A stretch of DNA of 5,127 bases. It comes from Flavobacteriales bacterium (GTDB lineage: Bacteria > Bacteroidota > Bacteroidia > Flavobacteriales_E > Vicingaceae). The stretch is taken from assembly GCA_016763135.1 (NCBI GenBank), contig JAESUI010000117.1, forward strand, positions 1-5,127. The letters are read 5' to 3'. Both the position numbers and the translations under genes were made by a program. Shown piece by piece: positions 1-5,127 of this stretch. Within the stretch, counting starts at the first letter, position 1. Each line of letters begins with the position of its first letter. The notes beneath the pieces were generated by a model that saw only the letters and a program-made list of their open reading frames with translations, ran no database searches and was not told the origin of the DNA.

Positions 1-1
1 G

Positions 2-394
2 GAATACGTTATTATTTGTGATAACAGTTTCGAAAATCAATTTTCACCTTTTGGGAAAGTAATTACGGTAAACAGTTTCCCATCGTTAAATAATGCTGAA
101 GATGAAATTACACTTTCTGCTCCTGACACCACTTTTATTCATTCAGTACATTACTTTGATACATGGTACCAAGATGAAAATAAAGAAGATGGAGGATGGA
201 GTTTAGAAATGATTGACCCTAATAACCCTTGTGGAGAAGCAGATAATTGGATAGCCTCTACCAAATGGTTTGGAGGAACACCAGGAACGCAGAATACTGC
301 TTTTGGAACTAATCCTGATGTGGTGTTGCCAATGCTTACGGAGGCAAACGCGATAGATGATTCTACTGTTGTAGTACGTTTAGTGAGCCATTAG
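2..394 (+). CDS. Lamin-tail domain surface protein, 5' fragment (partial, upstream of a frame break)
   Basis: The reading frame is open from the left edge, so the gene begins outside the window, and 126 sensible codons can be read up to CGT at 377-379. Residues 1 to about 100 are the end of a lamin-tail (LTD) beta-sandwich domain. Typical marks are the 'EITLSAPD' strand, the 'GGWSLEMIDP' block and the closing 'WFGGTPGTQN' motif. From about residue 104 (NPDVVLPM...) a bacterial Ig-like domain (SbsA/Big_5 type) begins. In this frame the Ig domain is cut by a TAG at 392-394 directly after 'STVVVR', where the family continues 'FSEPLD'; that continuation is present in the next frame. LTDs in bacteria are found on secreted and surface proteins and are thought to have binding or structural roles. 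The ATG at 209 falls in the middle of the LTD and should not be taken as the start. I am sure of the domain and less sure whether the break is real. Confidence 0.82.
   Translation, partial: EYVIICDNSFENQFSPFGKVITVNSFPSLNNAEDEITLSAPDTTFIHSVHYFDTWYQDENKEDGGWSLEMIDPNNPCGEADNWIASTKWFGGTPGTQNTAFGTNPDVVLPMLTEANAIDDSTVVVRLVSH
377..384 (+). other. Apparent single-base deletion (frame break) in the lamin-tail gene
   Basis: The sequence reads CGTTTAGT. Frame 2 gives R-L-V-S-H-stop, while the protein family expects R-F-S-E-P-L-D. Adding one T to the run at 379-381 gives CGT TTT AGT GAG and joins the two open frames exactly, with no residue lost. This is either a homopolymer sequencing or assembly error or a recent inactivating mutation. 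Both sides otherwise remain open and conserved in style, which favours an error or a very recent event. Confidence 0.85.
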
Positions 395-1455
395 ATAATG
401 ACGGAATGCAAGCTGCCATTTATTCCATTAACAATGGAATTACTATTGGAAATATTCAAGTAATTGACAATAAAAATGTGCAATTGAACTTGAGTAATAA
501 ATTGACTTTCCAAATAAAATATACCGTTACCGTAACAGGCGCTTTCGATTGTGTGGGTAATGTAATTGGTAGTAACAACACTGCAATTTTTGCGCTACCA
601 GAACAAGGTTTTGCAGGTGATTTAATCATAAACGAAGTGTTGTTTAACCCTTATACAGGAGGTGCTGATTTTGTAGAAATCTACAATAATTCCAATAAAT
701 TTATTGACCTACAAAACTGGAATTTAGCTAACTTAGAAAACGATAGCATTGATAATTATAAAGTGCTTACGGACAACCCAAAATTAATTTTACCGGGTGA
801 ATTTGTGCTCTTAACCAAAGACGGACAAGCAGTAGAAAACGATTATATAAATTCTGTTACCGATGCATTTTTACAAATGGCAAGCTTGTCAACTTACAGT
901 AATGATGAAGGAGAAGTTTTCCTCATCAATAACTTAAACATGGTGGTAGATAGTTTCTATTATACAGATGACATGCACTTTGCTTTATTAAATACGGAAG
1001 ATGGTGTTTCGTTAGAACGAATAGATTATGACAGACCAAGTAATGATGAAACCAATTGGCATTCAGCCGCAGAAGACGCTGGTTTTGCCACTCCTGGATT
1101 TGAGAATTCTCAATACATGCAAACCAATTCAGATGGTGGAGAAATAGTTGTTTCGCCATTAACGTTCTCTCCAGATAATGATGGTATGGATGATGTGGTA
1201 AACATTTCTTACAACTTTCCAACCCCAGGGTTTGTAGCAAGCATAATAATTTATGATTCCAAAGGAAGATTAATTAGAAACTTGATACAAAACGAGTTAT
1301 TGGGTATTTCTGGCACTTTTAGTTGGGATGGAATTAACGAAGATGCCGAAAAAGCTAGAATAGGTATTTACATCATTTTTGTGGAAGCTTTTGACATTGA
1401 TGGCAACGTAAAATCCTTTAAGAAAACGGTGGTGTTGGCAGGTCGTTTAGAGTAG
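379..1455 (+). CDS. Lamin-tail domain surface protein, 3' fragment with FlgD-like C-terminal domain (same gene as 2-394)
   Basis: This frame continues the gene after the break: 358 codons from TTT at 379 to TAG at 1453-1455, counted here as residues 127-484 of the visible protein. It opens with 'FSEPLDNDG', which completes the Ig-like (Big_5) domain, running to about residue 200. A second lamin-tail domain follows at about 206-367, from 'GDLIINEVLFNP' through 'DFVEIYNNSN', 'LPGEFVLLTKDG' and 'GVSLERIDYDRP' to 'AGFATPGFEN'. The last 100 residues (about 385-484) are a FlgD-like beta domain: 'FSPDNDGMDD', 'IYDSKGRLIR', 'FSWDGINE', 'GIYIIFVEAF', ending 'KKTVVLAGRLE'. This tail type is common on secreted Bacteroidota proteins and probably serves as, or replaces, a T9SS sorting domain; that role is inferred. 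If translated alone, the first ATG would be at 406, which lies inside the Ig domain and would make no sense as a native start. No enzyme motif is visible, so a structural or adhesive cell-surface role is most likely. Confidence 0.85.
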   Translation, partial: FSEPLDNDGMQAAIYSINNGITIGNIQVIDNKNVQLNLSNKLTFQIKYTVTVTGAFDCVGNVIGSNNTAIFALPEQGFAGDLIINEVLFNPYTGGADFVEIYNNSNKFIDLQNWNLANLENDSIDNYKVLTDNPKLILPGEFVLLTKDGQAVENDYINSVTDAFLQMASLSTYSNDEGEVFLINNLNMVVDSFYYTDDMHFALLNTEDGVSLERIDYDRPSNDETNWHSAAEDAGFATPGFENSQYMQTNSDGGEIVVSPLTFSPDNDGMDDVVNISYNFPTPGFVASIIIYDSKGRLIRNLIQNELLGISGTFSWDGINEDAEKARIGIYIIFVEAFDIDGNVKSFKKTVVLAGRLE

Positions 1456-1522
1456 AAATTAATCTATAGCATTCTATTTAAGATAGTGGCTAATTATAGC
1501 TTACAACCCCCAATTTTACTAT

Positions 1523-1645
1523 ATGAAGCCAAGTTGGTATTATAAAGAACGTTGGTATTTACCAATAGGTAAGTTTATCTATTGGATTCTGATTATTAAT
1601 CTAATCACCTTTTTATTAGTATGCTTGATTATGTTGTTGACATAA
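1523..1645 (+). CDS. Possible small single-pass membrane protein (40 aa)
   Basis: An ATG at 1523 opens a 40-codon frame ending in TAA at 1643-1645, 67 bases after the lamin-tail gene stops. The product begins 'MKPSWYYKERWYLP', which is basic and rich in Trp and Tyr. From about residue 18 to 39 it becomes an uninterrupted hydrophobic helix (FIYWILIINLITFLLVCLIMLL). The charges at K2, K8, R10 and K17 all lie before the helix, which predicts the N-terminus inside and a short tail outside by the positive-inside rule. There is no clear Shine-Dalgarno sequence, which is normal for Bacteroidota. I do not recognise a family. The ordered layout (aromatic/basic head, then one clean membrane span) argues for a real gene over chance, but AT-rich DNA can produce hydrophobic frames by accident, so this is a moderate call. 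Confidence 0.42.
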   Translation: MKPSWYYKERWYLPIGKFIYWILIINLITFLLVCLIMLLT

Positions 1646-1672
1646 TGCTATAAGGATTCTGTTCAATAAATT

Positions 1673-1687
1673 AGGAGGGAGGGGAGG
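1673..1687. other. Purine-only, G-rich tract in the intergenic gap
   Basis: Fifteen purines in a row on the + strand (AGGAGGGAGGGGAGG) stand out in AT-rich surroundings. The G runs of 2, 3, 4 and 2 could form a two-layer G-quadruplex in a + strand transcript. In the mRNA of the minus-strand gene the tract is C-rich and starts 3 bases after the stop codon. It contains AGGAGG, but no usable start codon with a meaningful frame follows it, so it is not a ribosome binding site for anything I can see. Confidence 0.35.
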
Positions 1688-1690
1688 TGT

Positions 1691-2620
1691 CTATTCCTTC
1701 ACCACTTTTTTAGTAATAATCTGACCATCTATCTCAAGCTGTATAAAGTACAATCCTGATGGCCCATCTAAGCTTAAATTAAGCTGTTTAGTGTCATTAA
1801 ACTGTTCTTGCTGAATCATCTGACCAAGATAATTACTGATGCTTAGAACGCCTGTTGAAGCTTCTATTAAAGTGATGGATAGCTTACCTGATGTTGGGTT
1901 TGGGTGGATGGAAATAGAAGAAGATAGTTGTTCATTTATTCCTACAGGAGTAGGAGTTACAGAAACATCATCAATCCAATAATATCCTCTACCTAAAAAT
2001 CCATTTGAATTATTCTGAAGTGTATCAGTATTGGCATCATTTAAAAAATTACCTACTGTAATATGGTCTTCGCCACCTACTGCGATATAAGTTCCTGAAA
2101 CCAGAGTCCATGAGGAAGTATCTGAAATTACATTGCCTATCGGATTTGCAACTTGAGGAATAAATGGTAGTAAATAACCTCCAACACCAGCAACTGATCC
2201 AGTAGAAATATACACCCCAATACCATCGGCAAAATAATCATGAACTTCTGAAGGTGAAATATATAACTCTATATTGTAGGATATACCAGCAGACAATGGA
2301 GACGTTAGTTGAACTTGAATATATTCACGAATCTCACTCCCGTAGGTATAAATCCCAGCATATCCAACTCCAGAGTGAGCAACCTGATAGCCACTAAGAT
2401 TATTGGGAACACTTACCGTAGTAGTGTTACAAGAATTATACAAATCTGCTGATGCAGTACTAGTATTTGAAGGTATAAACCAAGGGGCTGCTAAGGACAA
2501 CTGACTGGGGCCAGTTGGGCAACTTGAGTAATTCTCAAAGCTAGGATTAGGCACCAAGTTTTGTCCTACAGCAAGAATAGTAGAACTGAACAGAAGTAGT
2601 ATGGCTAAGAAGTGCTTCAC
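1691..2620 (-). CDS. Secreted protein with carbohydrate-binding-like jelly roll and T9SS type A sorting domain
   Basis: The frame can be extended to a TTG at 2635, but the GTG at 2620-2618 is the better start because it gives a textbook signal peptide, 'MKHFLAILLLFSSTILAVGQ', with likely cleavage before 'NLVPNPSFE'. The product is then 309 residues. Residues about 21-221 resemble the galactose-binding/CBM-like jelly-roll module seen in many Bacteroidota secreted proteins: 'NLVPNPSFENYSSCP' at the start, 'EYIQVQLTSPL' in the middle and 'YYWIDDVSV' (213-221) as the closing strand. Residues about 230-309 form a T9SS type A sorting tail (Por_Secre_tail type): 'SISIHPNPTSGKLSI', 'ISNYLGQMI', 'GLYFIQLEIDGQ', ending in the basic 'ITKKVVKE'. 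The tail should direct export through the outer membrane and then be removed. No catalytic residues are apparent; glycan or surface binding is a fold-based guess. The gene has its own upstream region after a terminator, so it is probably monocistronic. Confidence 0.85.
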   Translation of the reverse strand: MKHFLAILLLFSSTILAVGQNLVPNPSFENYSSCPTGPSQLSLAAPWFIPSNTSTASADLYNSCNTTTVSVPNNLSGYQVAHSGVGYAGIYTYGSEIREYIQVQLTSPLSAGISYNIELYISPSEVHDYFADGIGVYISTGSVAGVGGYLLPFIPQVANPIGNVISDTSSWTLVSGTYIAVGGEDHITVGNFLNDANTDTLQNNSNGFLGRGYYWIDDVSVTPTPVGINEQLSSSISIHPNPTSGKLSITLIEASTGVLSISNYLGQMIQQEQFNDTKQLNLSLDGPSGLYFIQLEIDGQIITKKVVKE

Positions 2621-2646
2621 TGTATAAATATACAATAAATTCGCTA

Positions 2647-2657
2647 AACACAGTGTT
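2647..2657. repeat. 11-bp inverted repeat, candidate operator
   Basis: AACAC-A-GTGTT is a perfect 5-bp inverted repeat around one central base. It lies 27-37 bases upstream of the preferred GTG start of the minus-strand jelly-roll gene, where a regulator could act on its promoter. A repeat this short can occur by chance and no matching regulator is in the window. Confidence 0.25.
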
Positions 2658-2667
2658 ACAGCTTATT

Positions 2668-2700
2668 AGCACGATGTTAAAAAAACATTTAAAAGGTGCT
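2668..2700. repeat. Nested inverted repeat upstream of the jelly-roll gene
   Basis: An outer pair AGCAC (2668-2672) / GTGCT (2696-2700) encloses a perfect inner pair ATGTT (2674-2678) / AACAT (2684-2688) around a five-A loop. It lies between the intrinsic terminator and the start of the minus-strand gene. It could be an operator or a leader hairpin; the asymmetric spacer on one side (7 bases against 1) makes a continuous hairpin imperfect. I could not find a convincing Bacteroidota promoter (TTTG plus TAnnTTTG) in the same interval. Confidence 0.25.
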
Positions 2701-2712
2701 TGTCACAAACCA

Positions 2713-2740
2713 AAAAAGGGAAGCAAACGCTTCCCTTTTT
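2713..2740 (-). terminator. Intrinsic terminator after the NIDO/Ig adhesin gene
   Basis: The perfect 7-bp stem GGGAAGC (2718-2724) / GCTTCCC (2729-2735) has a four-base loop. It is flanked by As on the left and Ts on the right, so the stem can extend by five A-T pairs. Read on the minus strand it lies about 20 bases after the stop of the adhesin gene and ends in six Ts, the classic rho-independent form. It is symmetric enough to work in both directions, but no + strand gene ends here. It separates the adhesin gene from the downstream jelly-roll gene. Confidence 0.88.
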
Positions 2741-2759
2741 ATTATTTAGTAGAGTATGT

Positions 2760-5127
2760 TTAATCTGTAAATACGCTAACCGTACTTTTAATAACCTCAG
2801 CATTTAAAGCTCCTCCTGGAGTTAAAATATAGAAGTAAGTACCACTAGAAATATTTCTAGGGCTCCAATCATTTTTGTAATTATCATTTTCGTAAATTTT
2901 ATTTCCCCAACGGTTAAACACCATTAAAGAACTTCCTGGATGATGTTCTAACCCCTCAAAAACAAGAAAATCATTTTCTCCATCGCCATTTGGTGTAATT
3001 ACGTTAGGAGCAATAATGGCACAGTTATCACCCATATTGTCAACTAAAATTTGTTTTGTTGTAGAACAACCATTTCCATCAGTAACAGTAAGTGAATATG
3101 TTGTTCCGCCTAAAACATTTAGTAAATCTTGTGATGCATCTCCTCTATTCCATAAAAATGAAAGTGGAGCTGTTCCAGAAATAACAGTAGTTAAAATTGT
3201 TCCTGAAGAAGCTAAACAAGTGTCTTCAATAGCAAACAACGAAAAGTTTGGCGATGGATTAACGGTGATAACAATGTTATCCGAATTACCACAAGCACCA
3301 GAGATAATGTATGTAATTGTATGTTGTCCTACCCCAGCTATACTTGGGTCAAACGCTCCTAGATTTGAATTGGTTATCCCATTTCCGCTCCAAATACCAC
3401 CACTAGTTACTACCGATAAGTTAACAGGAGTACTATTATCACACATTGAATTAACAGGGCTTATTGTTGCATCAGCTAATGGTGTTACCGTTAAGTTGGT
3501 GGTTACAATACTATCGCAAGTAGAAAAGCCAGCAAGTGTATCAAGATATATTCCTGCAGTTGTTACCACCGCACCTCCAGGTAACGTATAATTATCACCT
3601 TGGCAAATGGTATCATTTTGAGTACTAAAAGTAAGCGGAATAACATTAACAGAAATGGTATCAGAAACAGAGCATCCGTTATTATAACTCACCGTAACCC
3701 ATACACTTCCTACAGACCCAATATTGGTAGAAATGATTGTGCTTCCAGTAGACCATAAATAAGATGCTCCAGATGGTATTGTAGGAACAGCGGTCAATGT
3801 GGTACTATCGTTCTGACAAAATGTTGCACTTCCTGAAATAGAAACCGCAGGAATGTTATTAGTAACAGTCACTGGAGGAGAAGTTCCTGTACATCCAAAC
3901 GAGTCAGTAACCGTAACCGTATAAGTTCCGCTACCAACAGATATAGAATCATTGGTACTGGTATTAGACCAAGAAAAAGAAGTGTATATACTGGCAGAAT
4001 CTACATATAAAGTAGTTGGATTTCCTGTACAATTAAATAGAGGGCCTAATATCACAGGTGTTGGAATTGGATGTTCAACCACATCAACATTAACTGTTTT
4101 ATAACATCCGTTTAATTCGGAGGTGACCCAATATTCACCGCCTGTTGTAACGGAAATCATTGTGTCGATAGACCCAGTATTCCATATATATGAAGTGAGG
4201 TTATTAGGGTTTACATTTAGTGTAGTACTTCCTCCAGCACAAAAATCAAGTGTGCCAGAAATCGTGGGGTTAAAAGCAGATAATCCTGTTGTGTCGACAA
4301 AAATATTTAGGTTAACAATAGTCGTTTGTATAGGGACTCCATTATCTGTTGCGGTATAAGTAATGGTGTTCATTCCCGCATTGGCTACAGAGGCAATGAT
4401 TTGAACTGTTGCATTGGCAGGGTTTCCAGGAGTATTGTTTAAAACAGAAAAACCAGGAGTACCATATAAATTAATGGCTACAGTAGTTGTTTCTCCAATT
4501 TCAGGAGATAGAGAAAGAGAGTTAATAATCAAGGTGTCATTTATACCACAAATCCGAAGTGTATCACATGCGCCAGCACCAGCACCATTAAAAAGGTTAG
4601 GGGTGAAATTAGCGATAGGAGCTATATTAGTTCCACTACAAACATTAAAGTATAGCGATTGATTGTCTAACCAACTTACACCATCATTTGCGCCACCACC
4701 ACCATCATAAGCGGCTCCAGGTTGATCGAAGCGGCCTAGTTGAATGAAACTGATACCATCACCTTTATTTACTCCTACTGTTGCAGGTGTCCCCCCAAAT
4801 CCACCAACACCACTAGAAGCAGAGCCTGTTGTCCATTGCATATCCTCATAGCAAAAAGCAATATTATTACCTGTGGGTAAAACAGGATCAGTACCGTCAG
4901 TTATAATAAGCTGAAAGGTGTTTACTTTGTCAGTTTGTTGATTATAGTAGCCTACGTTATCCCAATTAATGTACATTGCTGTTGGTGTGATTTTATATTT
5001 TACAGTACCACCAGTACGAGTGTCTACATCTCCCCAAAAAGGAGCAACCATTATAAAGCTAGGGTCGGGAAAAGGGTTAGAGGAAAAAGTAGAATAAGGT
5101 GATCCAAAAGAAATATTCCCATTATTA
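2760..5127 (-). CDS. NIDO-domain, Ig-repeat adhesin with T9SS type B (gliding motility-associated) C-terminal domain, 5' partial
   Basis: The frame stays open to the right edge. The ATG at 5051 is internal: 25 in-frame codons upstream ('NNGNISFGSPYSTF...') belong to the same domain, so the start and signal peptide lie outside the window. The 788 visible residues run as follows. A NIDO (nidogen-like) domain occupies about 1-163, with 'FIMVAPFWGDVDTR', 'YINWDNVGYY', 'NTFQLIITDG' and 'NNIAFCYEDMQW'. A cadherin/HYR-like stretch runs at 165-280 ('NTITYTATDNGVP'). Six Ig/SprB-like modules follow at about 286-352, 356-423, 426-496, 497-550, 551-624 and 625-700. Five have a core Trp, and each has one Cys near its start and one near its end. 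Residues 706-788 are the CHU_C domain ('PNVITPNGDGENDFL', 'MVFNRWGNKIYEND', 'SSGTYFYIL'). CHU_C marks T9SS type B cargo, exported across the outer membrane; type B tails are reported to depend on a SprF-like partner, which is not in this window. A large surface adhesin is the likely role. The gene ends 20 bases before a strong terminator. Confidence 0.88.
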   Translation of the reverse strand, partial: NNGNISFGSPYSTFSSNPFPDPSFIMVAPFWGDVDTRTGGTVKYKITPTAMYINWDNVGYYNQQTDKVNTFQLIITDGTDPVLPTGNNIAFCYEDMQWTTGSASSGVGGFGGTPATVGVNKGDGISFIQLGRFDQPGAAYDGGGGANDGVSWLDNQSLYFNVCSGTNIAPIANFTPNLFNGAGAGACDTLRICGINDTLIINSLSLSPEIGETTTVAINLYGTPGFSVLNNTPGNPANATVQIIASVANAGMNTITYTATDNGVPIQTTIVNLNIFVDTTGLSAFNPTISGTLDFCAGGSTTLNVNPNNLTSYIWNTGSIDTMISVTTGGEYWVTSELNGCYKTVNVDVVEHPIPTPVILGPLFNCTGNPTTLYVDSASIYTSFSWSNTSTNDSISVGSGTYTVTVTDSFGCTGTSPPVTVTNNIPAVSISGSATFCQNDSTTLTAVPTIPSGASYLWSTGSTIISTNIGSVGSVWVTVSYNNGCSVSDTISVNVIPLTFSTQNDTICQGDNYTLPGGAVVTTAGIYLDTLAGFSTCDSIVTTNLTVTPLADATISPVNSMCDNSTPVNLSVVTSGGIWSGNGITNSNLGAFDPSIAGVGQHTITYIISGACGNSDNIVITVNPSPNFSLFAIEDTCLASSGTILTTVISGTAPLSFLWNRGDASQDLLNVLGGTTYSLTVTDGNGCSTTKQILVDNMGDNCAIIAPNVITPNGDGENDFLVFEGLEHHPGSSLMVFNRWGNKIYENDNYKNDWSPRNISSGTYFYILTPGGALNAEVIKSTVSVFTD

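Noticed and set aside
377..394. Programmed -1 ribosomal frameshift joining the two lamin-tail fragments
   Set aside because: The site CGT TTA GTG is not a slippery heptamer and the P-site tRNA could not re-pair after slipping. No downstream stem is evident, and this protein class is not known to use recoding.
926..1240. Minus-strand open frame of 104 codons inside the lamin-tail gene
   Set aside because: It is antisense to a clearly conserved domain, has a composition with no domain signs and lacks any gene context; it is a shadow frame.
1468..1500. Hairpin terminator for the lamin-tail gene
   Set aside because: Only a weak 4-bp stem (CTAT/ATAG) is present, with no GC content and no T run after it.
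1673..1678. AGGAGG as a Shine-Dalgarno sequence
   Set aside because: The only nearby start, GTG at 1687, gives an eight-codon frame ending in TAG that overlaps the 3' end of the convergent gene, and Bacteroidota rarely use Shine-Dalgarno sites.
2622..2631. TATATTTA as a -7 promoter element of the jelly-roll gene
   Set aside because: It matches TAnnTTTG with one mismatch, but it lies almost on the start codon and has no TTTG element at the required distance upstream.
3016..3591. Plus-strand open frame of 191 codons opposite the Ig modules
   Set aside because: The minus-strand frame carries clear Ig repeats and the CHU_C domain; the opposite frame has no recognisable domain and is explained by codon bias in the real gene.
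4123..4662. Two plus-strand open frames (78 and 82 codons) opposite the adhesin
   Set aside because: They are antisense to conserved NIDO and Ig coding sequence and show no domains or start signals.

Overview
The window looks like chromosomal DNA from a member of the Bacteroidota, most likely a Flavobacteriia or Crocinitomicaceae-like lineage. The DNA is visibly AT-rich and recognisable Shine-Dalgarno sequences are absent before the starts. All three large genes encode secreted, multidomain, low-charge beta proteins of the kind exported by the type IX secretion system (T9SS), which is restricted to this phylum. The lineage call is an inference from protein style, not from a marker gene.

Layout, left to right. 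(1) On the + strand, positions 2-1455 hold the 3' part of a large surface protein gene. It carries a lamin-tail domain, a bacterial Ig-like domain, a second lamin-tail domain and a FlgD-like C-terminal beta domain. The reading frame is broken once: one T appears to be missing from the T run at 379-381. (2) A short gap (1456-1690) contains a plausible 40-codon single-pass membrane protein on the + strand (1523-1645) and a purine/G-rich tract (1673-1687). (3) On the - strand, 1691-2620 encodes a complete secreted protein with a signal peptide, a carbohydrate-binding-like jelly roll and a T9SS type A sorting tail. (4) Positions 2621-2759 hold two inverted repeats and a strong intrinsic terminator (2713-2740). 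(5) On the - strand, 2760 to beyond the right edge encodes a large adhesin-like protein. It has a NIDO (nidogen-like) domain, a cadherin/HYR-like stretch, six two-cysteine Ig-like modules and a T9SS type B (CHU_C, gliding motility-associated) C-terminal domain. Its true start lies outside the window.

The left gene converges on the two minus-strand genes. The terminator separates the two minus-strand genes, so they are probably transcribed independently rather than as an operon. There is no enzyme and no pathway here: the shared theme is three exported surface or adhesion proteins, each with a different type of C-terminal tail. I see no convincing evidence of a novel system. The best leads are the single-base frame break, the unannotated small membrane protein, the regular cysteine pattern and the inverted repeats upstream of the jelly-roll gene.
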